Below, in pieces: positions 14,142 to 22,893 of a stretch of DNA of 64,000 nt. Position 1 is the stretch's first letter. Each line of letters starts with the position of its first letter. Origin of the DNA: Clostridiaceae bacterium. Lineage in GTDB: Bacteria > Bacillota > Clostridia > Lachnospirales > Lachnospiraceae. The notes under the pieces were generated by a model. It worked only from the letters and a program-made list of their open reading frames with translations. It was not told the DNA's origin and made no database searches. Both the position numbers and the translations under genes were made by a program. The stretch is from the NCBI GenBank assembly GCA_910574345.1, contig CAJSZV010000004.1:124001-188000 (forward strand). The letters run 5' to 3'.

Positions 14142-15830
14142 GTGGGTATGAATACGATTGATGCGAAAGATCTTCAAAAAGCTTTTTTGGCAGGGGCAAA
14201 GAACCTGGAAGCAAAAAAAGAATGGATTAACGAACTGAACGTGTTCCCGGTTCCTGACGGGGATACGGGCACCAATATGACCATGACCATTATGTCGGCG
14301 GCAAGAGAGGTGGCGGCTATTGAATCTCCAACTATGGAGACCCTGGCCAGAGCCATTTCCTCAGGTTCTTTAAGAGGGGCGAGAGGCAACTCCGGCGTTA
14401 TCTTGTCTCAGCTGTTCCGCGGCTTTACAAAAGAGATTAAGCCTTTGGACGTGATCACCACCACCACACTGGCCAATGCCTTCGTGCGCGCTGCGGAGAC
14501 TGCCTATAAGGCTGTTATGAAGCCAAAGGAGGGAACCATTCTGACCGTCGCCAAGGGAATGGCGGACAAAGCGGTGGAGCTGGTGACAGAGACCGAGGAT
14601 ATTCTGGAATTTGCGGAGAAGATCATTGCCCATGGCGACTATGTGCTGAGCCAGACTCCGGAGATGCTTCCTATCTTAAAGCAGGCAGGCGTGGTGGACT
14701 CCGGCGGACAGGGTCTTATGCAGGTCATGAAGGGATGTTTGGACGGCCTCCTCGGCAAGGAGATCGACTTGACTGTGGAGGCAAAGGCCGCCCCCGAAGC
14801 AGCGGCCAAGTCCCGAACCTTGGAAGAGACGGATATTAAGTTCGGATACTGCACGGAATTTATTATTAATGTGGAAAAAACTTATGGAGACCGGGAGGAA
14901 AAAGAATTCAAGACCTATTTGGAGTCTATCGGCGACTCTATCGTGGTAGTGTCCGATGATGATGTGGTGAAAGTTCATGTCCACACCAATGATCCGGGGC
15001 TTGCCATTCAGAAAGCCCTTACCTTTGGCTCCCTCTCCAGAATGAAGATTGACAATATGCGGGAAGAGCATCAGGAACGCCTGATCATGGATTCCCAGAA
15101 GAAGGCAGAAGAACAGAAGAACCAGGAAGCCGAAAAGCAGGCTTCGGAGCACAGGGAAGAACAGCCGAGAAAAGAATACGGGTTTATCGCTGTCTCCGTG
15201 GGAGACGGATTCGGTGAGATCTTTGAGGGGATCGGAACGGATTACCTGATTGAGGGCGGCCAGACCATGAATCCAAGTACTGAGGATATGCTCAACGCCG
15301 TGGAACAGGTCAACGCGGACACCATCTACATCCTCCCCAACAACAGCAACATTATCCTGGCCGCGCAGCAGGCGGCTTCCCTTGTGGAAGACAAGAAGAT
15401 TATGGTGGTTCCCTCCAGGACTGTCCCCCAGGGAATTACAGCCATCATTAATTTTGCCCCTGATCTGTCTCCGGAAGAGAATATGGAGGCCATGACGGAA
15501 GAGATGAGCCGGGTGAAGACGGGCCAGATTACTTATGCCGTGAGAAACACCGTGATTGATGACAAGGAGATCAATCAGGGGGATATTATGGGAATCGGCG
15601 ACAAGGGAATCCTGTGTGTCGGCCAGTCTGTCATGGACACAGCTCTTAGTACCCTGAGAGCCATGGTGGATGAGGATTCGGAACTGATCACCATCTATTA
15701 CGGAGCCGATATTAAGGAAGAGACAGCAGGATGTCTTCTTGACAAAGCTCATGAAGAGTTCCCGGACTGCGAGATCGAGCTTCACAGCGGCGGTCAGCCC
15801 ATCTATTACTATCTGCTGTCCGTTGAATAA
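14142..15830 (+). CDS. fakA: fatty acid kinase catalytic subunit / DAK phosphatase-domain protein (YloV)
   Basis: The N-terminal DhaL domain has the metal-binding PDGDTGTNM (Asp39 and Asp41) plus the ATP-site loops SGSLRGARGNSGVILSQ. A middle domain follows, then a C-terminal DegV-like half (VEQVNADTIYILPNNSNIILAAQQA, VVPSRTVPQGITAI). FakA phosphorylates fatty acids bound to a FakB partner for entry into phospholipid synthesis. The GTG at 14142 is preferred because AAGGAGG precedes it by 8 nt; the ATG at 14148 is an alternative. A Glu/Lys-rich linker lies at about residues 317-340. No fakB is in the window. Confidence 0.88.
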   Translation: MGMNTIDAKDLQKAFLAGAKNLEAKKEWINELNVFPVPDGDTGTNMTMTIMSAAREVAAIESPTMETLARAISSGSLRGARGNSGVILSQLFRGFTKEIKPLDVITTTTLANAFVRAAETAYKAVMKPKEGTILTVAKGMADKAVELVTETEDILEFAEKIIAHGDYVLSQTPEMLPILKQAGVVDSGGQGLMQVMKGCLDGLLGKEIDLTVEAKAAPEAAAKSRTLEETDIKFGYCTEFIINVEKTYGDREEKEFKTYLESIGDSIVVVSDDDVVKVHVHTNDPGLAIQKALTFGSLSRMKIDNMREEHQERLIMDSQKKAEEQKNQEAEKQASEHREEQPRKEYGFIAVSVGDGFGEIFEGIGTDYLIEGGQTMNPSTEDMLNAVEQVNADTIYILPNNSNIILAAQQAASLVEDKKIMVVPSRTVPQGITAIINFAPDLSPEENMEAMTEEMSRVKTGQITYAVRNTVIDDKEINQGDIMGIGDKGILCVGQSVMDTALSTLRAMVDEDSELITIYYGADIKEETAGCLLDKAHEEFPDCEIELHSGGQPIYYYLLSVE

Positions 15831-15847
15831 AAAAAGGAGGAAGGCAC

Positions 15848-16726
15848 ATGAAGATTCAGGCTAATTTACCTATTGCCCCCTTTCAGGCTCTGAGTCCCCA
15901 TAAGACCGGGAAGAAAAATCAGACGGTGCAGGAGCTCATGACCGATATGGGAATGCCGACGGTTAAAGTGTCTTTCTCCAAAGAAGGAATGGATACTTAC
16001 CGCAGGATGGTGAAAGAAAAAGGCCAGCCCTCTGCCATGACCACCATAGAGGAGGTGGAGAATTCCACCATCCTCCTGGAACAGCTCTATGGTTCCCTAA
16101 GTACTGACACCGTTTATTTTTCCACGGAGGAGGAGGTGCTTAAGGGGGAGGACCGGTCAAAGAACATCGTATCCCTCTGGTTTTCCAATGAAGTAAGGGA
16201 TTTAAAGGAAAGGGACGTAAGAGAAGGTCAGGGGAACAATACCTGGCGCGACAAAGCCGCCAGACTGGCCCAAGCTTACGCCTCGCTCTATGATGAGATC
16301 ACAGAAGGGTACAGGAACGGTACACGGGAAGTAAAGGTGGTTGAAAAAGGAGCCTCCGTGCCGGATCTGGCCCAGGGCAGAGGATACAGGGTTCTGACCA
16401 TGGAGGAAGAACTGGCTGAGCTGGATGCTGTCTACGAAAAAGAGGTGAAATGGCTGGAGCGTATGGCCGAGGAATGGCCAAAGCAGTTTGAGATCTTTTG
16501 CCGTATGGACGAATCTCGCAGCAGAACCATGGACAGAGAACCATATTATACGGAAGAAAAGGTGAAGGAACTTAAAGAAGACTACAAGACCGTACCTGAC
16601 AATCTGGCACAGCGGATGCTCACGGTGCGGGATTGTCTGAAATTGTCCAGACAGACTTTGTCAAAAGATAAGGCATGGGAGAGCGTGGTAGAGATCATCA
16701 ATACCATGTTTCGGCGCAGAGAATAG
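15848..16726 (+). CDS. unknown 292-aa protein
   Basis: I do not recognise a family. The start follows AAAAGGAGGAAGGCAC, 17 bp after fakA. The protein has a polar N-terminus and an acidic helical body with a Trp/Glu-rich central part (EKEVKWLERMAEEWPKQF). There is no signal peptide or membrane helix. It lies in the fakA-recG interval, where other Firmicutes have recG immediately or sdaA genes. Probably a clostridial cytoplasmic protein of unknown role. Confidence 0.65.
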   Translation: MKIQANLPIAPFQALSPHKTGKKNQTVQELMTDMGMPTVKVSFSKEGMDTYRRMVKEKGQPSAMTTIEEVENSTILLEQLYGSLSTDTVYFSTEEEVLKGEDRSKNIVSLWFSNEVRDLKERDVREGQGNNTWRDKAARLAQAYASLYDEITEGYRNGTREVKVVEKGASVPDLAQGRGYRVLTMEEELAELDAVYEKEVKWLERMAEEWPKQFEIFCRMDESRSRTMDREPYYTEEKVKELKEDYKTVPDNLAQRMLTVRDCLKLSRQTLSKDKAWESVVEIINTMFRRRE

Positions 16727-16743
16727 GGGTCAGGATTATAAGA

Positions 16744-16775
16744 AGGGCCGGCATAGGTAAGGCTATGCCGGCCCT
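16744..16775 (+). other. 13-bp hairpin upstream of recG
   Basis: The arms agggccggcatag and ctatgccggccct are perfectly complementary with a 6-nt loop. No T tract follows, so it is not a standard terminator; it may be a processing or stabilising structure, or a protein site, 42 bp before recG. Confidence 0.5.
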
Positions 16776-16816
16776 ATGAATGTTCTGTCCATTTACAGGG
16801 AAAGGAATCACGGATC

Positions 16817-18874
16817 ATGGCATACAATCAGGAATCCATCCGTACTTTGAAAGGAATCGGGGAAAAGACCGGCAAACTGTTTGAGAAGTTAGGCGTGTTT
16901 ACCATAGGCGATCTTTTAGGATATTATCCCAGGGCCTATCACACATATGAAGCACCGGTGTCTATTAAAGAACTGACCATAGACATAGCAGGCGCTGTGG
17001 AGGGAATTCTGCAGAAGACAGCCACGGTGAGAACCTTTCAGCGTACCCAGGTAATCACTGCGTCTTTAAAAGACGGAACCGGCACCCTGCAGCTGACCTG
17101 GTATAACATGCCTTTTCTTTGCAGCATTCTTCAGGCCGGCACCTGCCACATATTCTATGGCAAGGTCATAAAGAAGAATAACCGTCTGACCATGGAACAG
17201 CCGGAGATCTTTACCAGAGAAAGCTATCAGGCCATGATGATGAGCATGCAGCCGGTCTACGGACAGACAAAGGGTCTGGGAAATAAAGCCATCACCAGAG
17301 CTGTGGCCCAGGCTCTGGATATTCGGAAGATGGAACGGGAGTATATGCCGGCATATATCAGGAAAAAATATGAGCTGGCAGAGTACAACTATGCCTTGGA
17401 GCATATTCATTTTCCAAAAGATAGACAGGAGCTTTTGTTTGCCAGAAAGCGCCTGGTGTTTGACGAGTTCTTTTTATTTCTCATAGCCGTAGGGCGGTTA
17501 AAGGAAAAGCGTCAGGACAGGCACAGCAAGTATGTCATGAAAAAGACGCCTCAGGCGGAAGAGGTGATTCATAATCTTCCCTACGAATTGACGAAAGCTC
17601 AGAAAAAGGTGCTGGCAGAGGTGGAAAACGATATGACAGGCGGTCTGGTCATGAACCGCCTGGTACAGGGGGATGTGGGGTCAGGAAAAACCATTATCGC
17701 GGTTTTAGCCCTTCTTCTGGCAGCTTATAACGGTTACCAGGGAGCCATCATGGCTCCTACGGAAGTTCTGGCGAGGCAGCATTATGAAGGCATGGCAAAG
17801 CTTTTTGAAGAGCAGGGAATCCATAAGATTCCGGTGCTCATCACCGGTTCCATGACAGCGAAAGAGAAGAGGATTGCCTGCGAAAAGATAGAAAACCATG
17901 AAGCGGATATTATCATAGGAACCCATGCGCTTATCCAGGAAAAGGTAGTCTATGACAATCTGGCACTGGTTATTACAGATGAACAGCATAGATTCGGAGT
18001 CGGGCAGCGGGGCATGTTTGAAAGTAAAGGGGAAGCGCCTCATGTCATGGTCATGAGCGCCACGCCTATTCCCAGAACTCTGGCCATTATTCTTTATGGA
18101 GATCTGGATATTTCTATTATTGACGAACTCCCCTCCAACCGGCTTCCCATCAAGAACTGCGTGGTCAATACGGGATACCGGAAGAACGCCTATTCCTTTA
18201 TAAAAAAACAGATTGAGGAGGGGCGTCAGGCTTATGTTATCTGCCCCATGGTGGAGGAGAGCGAGATGATCGAGGCGGAAAATGTGCTGGATTATACGAA
18301 AAAATTAAGGAGTGAACTGCCAGCAGCCGCCATAGAATATCTTCACGGGAAGATGAAAGGCAAGGAGAAGAATAGGATTATGGAGCGGTTTGCCGCCGGG
18401 GAGATTCAGATTCTGGTGTCAACTACAGTCATCGAGGTGGGAGTCAATGTTCCCAATGCAACCGTGATGATGATCGAGAATGCGGAGCGCTTCGGTCTGG
18501 CCCAGCTGCACCAGCTGAGGGGCCGGGTAGGCCGCGGAAAGCATCAGTCCTATTGTATTATGGTCAACTGCGGGGATCAGGAAGGAACCCAAAAGCGGCT
18601 TGATATCTTAAACCGTTCCAATGACGGTTTTTATATTGCCTCCGAGGATTTGAAGCTGCGGGGGCCTGGAGACATCTTCGGAATCCGTCAGAGTGGAGAT
18701 ATGGAGTTTAAACTGGCTGATATATTTACGGATGCCAATATTTTGAAGACCGTGTCCGAAGAAGTCACAGAACTGCTTAACCGGGACCGCGATCTTGCCA
18801 CGGAAGAGCATCAGGAGCTGAGACGCAGAATGGAGGAATATATTGAGGCCAGCTATGACAAGCTGAATCTTTAG
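16817..18874 (+). CDS. recG: ATP-dependent DNA helicase RecG
   Basis: The 685-aa protein has the N-terminal wedge/OB domain (IKGIGEKTGKLFEKLGVFTIGDLLGYYPRAY), the helicase core with Walker A GDVGSGKT at about 285-292, the DEQH box near 386, MSATPIPRTLA, and the C-terminal RecG motif (SNDGFYIASEDLKLRGPGDIFG). RecG reverses stalled forks and branch-migrates Holliday junctions. Length is normal. It starts with an ATG behind GGGAAAGGAA. A terminator follows immediately. Confidence 0.96.
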   Translation: MAYNQESIRTLKGIGEKTGKLFEKLGVFTIGDLLGYYPRAYHTYEAPVSIKELTIDIAGAVEGILQKTATVRTFQRTQVITASLKDGTGTLQLTWYNMPFLCSILQAGTCHIFYGKVIKKNNRLTMEQPEIFTRESYQAMMMSMQPVYGQTKGLGNKAITRAVAQALDIRKMEREYMPAYIRKKYELAEYNYALEHIHFPKDRQELLFARKRLVFDEFFLFLIAVGRLKEKRQDRHSKYVMKKTPQAEEVIHNLPYELTKAQKKVLAEVENDMTGGLVMNRLVQGDVGSGKTIIAVLALLLAAYNGYQGAIMAPTEVLARQHYEGMAKLFEEQGIHKIPVLITGSMTAKEKRIACEKIENHEADIIIGTHALIQEKVVYDNLALVITDEQHRFGVGQRGMFESKGEAPHVMVMSATPIPRTLAIILYGDLDISIIDELPSNRLPIKNCVVNTGYRKNAYSFIKKQIEEGRQAYVICPMVEESEMIEAENVLDYTKKLRSELPAAAIEYLHGKMKGKEKNRIMERFAAGEIQILVSTTVIEVGVNVPNATVMMIENAERFGLAQLHQLRGRVGRGKHQSYCIMVNCGDQEGTQKRLDILNRSNDGFYIASEDLKLRGPGDIFGIRQSGDMEFKLADIFTDANILKTVSEEVTELLNRDRDLATEEHQELRRRMEEYIEASYDKLNL

Positions 18875-18884
18875 GAAAACGATA

Positions 18885-18931
18885 AAAAAGAAACCCCCGG
18901 CCAGCATGGTGCCATCCGGGGATTTCTTTTT
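18885..18931. terminator. bidirectional terminator between recG and the SASP gene
   Basis: aaaaagaaacccccgg (18885-18900) pairs with ccggggatttctttttt (18916-18931) with one bulge; A-rich and T-rich flanks allow termination in both directions. Confidence 0.75.
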
Positions 18932-18943
18932 CATAACTGATTT

Positions 18944-19150
18944 TTACTTACCGGCCATCTGCTTTTCCTGGGCCTCGATCATCTTCTTCACCATATATCC
19001 ACCTACAGAACCGTTCTGTGCGGATGTGAGGTTTCCATTGTATCCGTTAGTTAACGGAACGCCGATTTCGCTTGCAACCTCCATTTTAAATTTGTCCATT
19101 GCCTCTCTTGCCTCTGGTACATTTGTGCTGTTAGTAGATTTGCTAGACAT
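18944..19150 (-). CDS. alpha/beta-type small acid-soluble spore protein
   Basis: The 68-aa product has the SASP signatures: KFKMEVASEIGVPL with the E-I cleavage site used by the germination protease, and NGSVGGYMVKKMIEAQEKQM at the end. These proteins coat and protect spore DNA against UV and heat. The ATG at 19150 has AGGAGG upstream (19158-19163). It is a single-gene unit transcribed toward recG, as expected for a forespore-specific gene. Confidence 0.95.
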   Translation of the reverse strand: MSSKSTNSTNVPEAREAMDKFKMEVASEIGVPLTNGYNGNLTSAQNGSVGGYMVKKMIEAQEKQMAGK

Positions 19151-19197
19151 ATAAAACGCCTCCTTGTTTTCTGTGATGGTTTGTTAATTGCTACACT

Positions 19198-19239
19198 CCT
19201 ATTATGTGCCTATGAAAAAATAATACCCTAGAAGGTTCT
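19198..19239 (-). promoter_or_regulatory. possible sigma-G-like promoter of the SASP gene
   Basis: On the - strand a CATAATA -10 element lies upstream of the SASP gene with a GTATT word about 15 bp before it, similar to the forespore sigma-G consensus. The spacing is slightly short, so the call is tentative. Confidence 0.3.
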
Positions 19240-19409
19240 GCGTAATTTGGCATATTTTTACAAAAAAACCCCTTGTGATGAAAAAAAAATCATATTATAC
19301 TGATCTAGTATACTTGTCAGAAGTCAGCGACCCTGCGGACAGCTGCCAAAGCCAGGCCGTCTTGACCTTGACTTGCAACCTTCGCGGGGAAAAAACATGG
19401 GAGAATATT

Positions 19410-19973
19410 ATGAGAGTAATTGCAGGCAGTGCAAGAAGAATTCAGCTAAAGACCATAGGCGGACTGGACACCAGACCAACTACGGACCGGATCAAGGAGA
19501 CCTTATTCAATATGATCCAGAACCGCCTGATGCAAAGCTGTTTTTTAGATTGTTTCAGCGGAAGCGGAGCCATAGGAATCGAAGCGTTGAGCCGCGGAGC
19601 ATCAAAGGCAGTATTCATAGAGCAAAATCCCAGGGCAGTCGAATGTATCAGACAGAATCTGAAAGCCACTCATCTGGAGGAAAAGGCGCAGGTCCTTACC
19701 TGTGATGTGTTAACAGGACTGAAACGCCTGGAGGACACGAATACCTGTTTTGATATCATTTTTATGGATCCTCCCTATGATATGGAGTGGGAGAAGAAGG
19801 TTCTCGCGTATCTGAAAGATTCCGGCATAGCGGATCAGGAAACCCTGATCATCGCAGAAGCATCTCTGAAGACGGATTTTTCCTGCGCAGAGCATATGGG
19901 ATATATGGTGGAGAAGAATAAAGAATATAAGACAAATAAACATGTTTTTCTCAGGAAGGATTTTAGAGCGTAA
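19410..19973 (+). CDS. rsmD: 16S rRNA (guanine966-N2)-methyltransferase RsmD
   Basis: The start MRVIAGSARRIQLKT at 19410 is typical; the longer frame upstream lacks family similarity. It shows the RPTTDRIKETLFNMI motif, a Rossmann SAM site (LDCFSGSGAIGIEALSRGA) and the catalytic DPPYD near residue 120. It methylates G966 of 16S rRNA. At 187 aa it is of standard size. It is followed by coaD, the usual ylbH-coaD pair of Firmicutes. GGGAGAATATT precedes the ATG. Confidence 0.93.
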   Translation: MRVIAGSARRIQLKTIGGLDTRPTTDRIKETLFNMIQNRLMQSCFLDCFSGSGAIGIEALSRGASKAVFIEQNPRAVECIRQNLKATHLEEKAQVLTCDVLTGLKRLEDTNTCFDIIFMDPPYDMEWEKKVLAYLKDSGIADQETLIIAEASLKTDFSCAEHMGYMVEKNKEYKTNKHVFLRKDFRA

Positions 19974-19997
19974 GTAAAGGACAGAATGGAGGACATT

Positions 19998-20507
19998 ATG
20001 GCTGTAGCAGTATATCCGGGCAGTTTTGACCCGGTTACGTTAGGACATCAGGATATTATTGAGAGAAGTTCCAGGATTATGGATAAAGTCATCGTGGGAG
20101 TTTTGAAGAATAATTCCAAATCTCCGTTGTTTTCTGTGGAAGAACGTGTTAATATGTTAAAGAGTGTTACCGGGCATCTGTCCAATATCGAGATACAGGC
20201 ATTTGACGGACTTTTGGTGGATTTTGTGAGGCAGTGCCATGCTGACGTGATTGTCAGAGGCCTGCGGGCTATTACGGACTTTGAATATGAATTGCAGATG
20301 TCTCAGACCAACCGTGTCATTGCGTCTGAGGTTGACACCATATTTTTGACGACCAATTTGAAATATTCTTATTTGAGCTCCAGTATTGTTAAAGAAATCG
20401 CCATGTATCATGGAGACATCCGTGCTTTTGTGCATCCGGAGATTGCCGTTAAGGTTCAGGAAAAAGTAGAGAGCCGGACAGGAAAGATGCCCTCCCGTGA
20501 ACAGTAA
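19998..20507 (+). CDS. coaD: phosphopantetheine adenylyltransferase
   Basis: The product is 169 aa with the nucleotidyltransferase motif [10 protein letters not shown] (residues 8-17) and the C-terminal [11 protein letters not shown] that replaces the usual ISSTxxR-like loop. It adenylates 4'-phosphopantetheine to dephospho-CoA. The ATG at 19998 is chosen because GGAGGACATT precedes it. Neighbours rsmD and a ylbJ-type gene match the Bacillus order. Confidence 0.95.
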   Translation: MAVAVYPGSFDPVTLGHQDIIERSSRIMDKVIVGVLKNNSKSPLFSVEERVNMLKSVTGHLSNIEIQAFDGLLVDFVRQCHADVIVRGLRAITDFEYELQMSQTNRVIASEVDTIFLTTNLKYSYLSSSIVKEIAMYHGDIRAFVHPEIAVKVQEKVESRTGKMPSREQ

Positions 20508-20543
20508 GGGAAATGAATATGAGAGAAGGAGAGGATACATATT

Positions 20544-21128
20544 ATGAGCAGAATTGAACAGTTAATCGGCGAAATTGAAGAATATATCGACAGCTGCAAG
20601 TATCAGGCCCTGTCTAACAATACAAAGATCATTGTAAATAAGGAGGAGTTGGAGGAACTTCTGGTGGAGCTGCGCCTTCGTGTTCCCGACGAGATCAAAC
20701 AGTATCAGAAGATCATCAGCAACCAGGATGCCATCTTAAGCGAAGCCCGTTTTCAGGCTGACAACATGATTCAGGAAGCTACAGCTCAGACCAATGAGCT
20801 GGTCAATGAACATGAGATTATGCAGCGCGCCTACTCCACGGCCAACCAGATCGTGGAGGATGCTCAGGTACAGGCCCAGGGGATTATTGACGCGGCGGTC
20901 AATGACGCCAACAACATCCGTCAGGGCGCCATCCAGTATACGGATGACATTCTCAGGAACCTTCAGAATATTATAGCCGGTACCATGGAGGATGCTCAGG
21001 GGAGGCTGGGAGCTTTCCTCTCCGCCATGCAGTCCAATTATGATGTGGTGGCCAGTAACCGCAGCGAACTGACGGCGCCGGCGCCGGGACCTAATGACCA
21101 GGAGAACATGATGCTGCCAGAAGCATAA
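20544..21128 (+). CDS. coiled-coil protein of unknown role (ATPase-stalk-like)
   Basis: The 194-aa product is almost entirely helical. After RIEQLIGEIEEYIDSCK it has long Gln/Ala/Glu-rich heptads (residues 60-155) resembling DivIVA-like or F-type ATPase b-subunit stalks, and then a short Pro/Ala tail. No membrane segment is present. Position after rsmD-coaD and before a sporulation membrane gene fits a clostridial family often annotated simply as ATPase. It could be a cell-division or membrane-curvature scaffold; function is unknown. It ends convergently with ylbJ, overlapping it by 38 nt. Confidence 0.7.
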   Translation: MSRIEQLIGEIEEYIDSCKYQALSNNTKIIVNKEELEELLVELRLRVPDEIKQYQKIISNQDAILSEARFQADNMIQEATAQTNELVNEHEIMQRAYSTANQIVEDAQVQAQGIIDAAVNDANNIRQGAIQYTDDILRNLQNIIAGTMEDAQGRLGAFLSAMQSNYDVVASNRSELTAPAPGPNDQENMMLPEA

Positions 21129-22017
21129 AGACCGCCAGGGACAGAGCGCAGTGAAGCAGTTTCCAGCACAGATAATGAACAGCGGACAGACTCTGGCTTT
21201 TTAATACGCTCTTTGTCTGAAACAGGCCGCAGATGCCGCCGAACGCGGTGATAAGGCACAGCACCATTCCCTGCCGGATTCCGGAAAATGTATGGGCTGC
21301 CGCCTGGATTCCCGTAGTGATCTCCACTATACCTAAAAGAACAGCCTGAAAGGCATTGGGAAGAACAGGGATTTGACTGATAAATTCCGCCAGAATGGAA
21401 AACAGCATAATATAGCCCCCGATCTTCACCATGACTTCAAAGGAGGCCATCATAGACTGGTCAAAGGAAGGGGCCTTTTTGTCTTTCGGGGGACCTGATA
21501 CACACGGCTCATGGATTCCATAGACTGCCTGTGAGAGAAAGGCTATGGGAAGGATGGGAACATAGAGGGCGGTCAGTATCATGGAGGTGGGGACGGAAGG
21601 AGACAGAGCCGATGCCACATAGCCGAGAAGGAACATAGGGCTTGGGTGATTGCTGACAGAGAGAAGATAGCGCCCTTCCGAAGGCGTGATTCTCCCCTGT
21701 TCCACAAATTCACTGCAGGTTTTCGCTCCCATGGGATAACCGCAGAGCAGCCCGGATATGAGGACATAACTGCCGGCATCGGAGAGACAGAGCATGTTCT
21801 TTAATAAGGGCCTCACCGGCGCTGTCAGCAGACGGATGCCGCCCAGAGAGACGATTACATTGGAACAGATCATAAAGGGAAGAAGAGTGGGAAGAACCGT
21901 CTGATACCATAACAGGAGCCCATGGCTGGCCCCCTCAAAGGAGAGAAGGGGGTGAGTCAGCAAAAGCAGTAAAACCACCACGGCCAGGGCAGGGAAAAAG
22001 GATTTTTTCATAGTCAC
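21091..22017 (-). CDS. ylbJ: sporulation integral membrane protein YlbJ
   Basis: The 308-aa polytopic protein has a nucleoside-recognition gate-like architecture with LLWYQTVLPTLLPFMICSNVIV, SGLLCGYPMGAKTC and NHPSPMFLLGYVA, motifs of the YlbJ/SpoIIIA-associated family. Bacillus ylbJ is sigma-E-controlled and needed for spore cortex formation. The start at 22017 follows a weak ribosome-binding site (GGTGACT). It is divergent from the M23 peptidase gene with only 46 bp between. Confidence 0.88.
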   Translation of the reverse strand: MTMKKSFFPALAVVVLLLLLTHPLLSFEGASHGLLLWYQTVLPTLLPFMICSNVIVSLGGIRLLTAPVRPLLKNMLCLSDAGSYVLISGLLCGYPMGAKTCSEFVEQGRITPSEGRYLLSVSNHPSPMFLLGYVASALSPSVPTSMILTALYVPILPIAFLSQAVYGIHEPCVSGPPKDKKAPSFDQSMMASFEVMVKIGGYIMLFSILAEFISQIPVLPNAFQAVLLGIVEITTGIQAAAHTFSGIRQGMVLCLITAFGGICGLFQTKSVLKSQSLSAVHYLCWKLLHCALSLAVFMLLAASCSPGH

Positions 22018-22063
22018 CGGAATAAGATGTTTTATACACTATATGAAAGAGGTAGAAGCAGAT

Positions 22064-22873
22064 ATGCGGGTGCTTTTGCTGATTCTTCTGGCGTTTTTCC
22101 AGGTGACCGTGACAGAATATCTGGTTGCCAATCCTGATTTTTATCAGCTGGACGGTTATACATGGGAAACCGAGGAATTCCGTGCCGTGAAACTGGGGGA
22201 AGGCATTGCAGCCAAAGAGACATTGGATATGGATGTTCTGACTGCCATGATGATCGGAAACGAGTATGATCTGACAAAGGTAAGACCAGAGGATGATCTA
22301 AAGGATAATCCTTTGATTGCAAAGCGGCGGCCGGTGGAGTACAGGAAGCTTCTTCATGCCTACGAGACGGTTTTTGAAGATCTTATCTATTTTCCCATTC
22401 CAAAAAGCAGCAGAGTTGAGACGCCGGATGTGGTCTATGAGAACGGCTGGATGGACGGCAGAACCTATGGGGGAGACCGCCGCCATGAAGGCTGCGACAT
22501 TATGGGGATGGAGCGGGAGAGAGGATTTTACCCCATAGTCAGTATGAGCGACGGAGTGGTGGAGAAGGTGGGCTGGCTGGAACAGGGCGGCTGGCGTGTG
22601 GGAGTCCGCGCGCCGGGAGGTCTGTATCTTTACTATGCCCATCTCTATGACTACAGCCGTGACTGGAAGGAAGGGGACCGGGTGAAGGCCGGAGAACTTC
22701 TGGGATTTATGGGAGATACGGGGTATTCCAAAGTGGAGGGAACCACAGGGAATTTTGATGTTCATCTTCATGTGGGCATGTACTTAAAGACGGATCACTA
22801 TGAGGAAATGAGCGTGAATCCCTACTGGGTGCTTCGGTATCTGGAGAAGCGAAGGCTGGTGTATTCGTACTGA
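22064..22873 (+). CDS. M23 family metallopeptidase, membrane-anchored or secreted
   Basis: The start is placed at MRVLLLILLAFFQVTVTEYLV (22064), giving an N-terminal signal/anchor helix; GAGGTAG lies 8-15 nt upstream. The C-terminal half is a LytM/M23 domain with zinc ligands in RHEGCDIMG (near 141-145) and HLHVG (near 233-235), so the active site looks intact. Such enzymes cleave peptidoglycan cross-bridges; some (SpoIIQ) act in engulfment. Divergence from ylbJ suggests a sporulation connection, which is inference. 269 aa. Confidence 0.85.
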   Translation: MRVLLLILLAFFQVTVTEYLVANPDFYQLDGYTWETEEFRAVKLGEGIAAKETLDMDVLTAMMIGNEYDLTKVRPEDDLKDNPLIAKRRPVEYRKLLHAYETVFEDLIYFPIPKSSRVETPDVVYENGWMDGRTYGGDRRHEGCDIMGMERERGFYPIVSMSDGVVEKVGWLEQGGWRVGVRAPGGLYLYYAHLYDYSRDWKEGDRVKAGELLGFMGDTGYSKVEGTTGNFDVHLHVGMYLKTDHYEEMSVNPYWVLRYLEKRRLVYSY

Positions 22874-22893
22874 ACAAAAAAGGAGGGACTGCC

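Noticed and set aside
14676-15785. 369-aa frame opposite fakA
   Set aside because: It is antisense to a well-supported gene, with His/Leu-rich composition typical of shadows.
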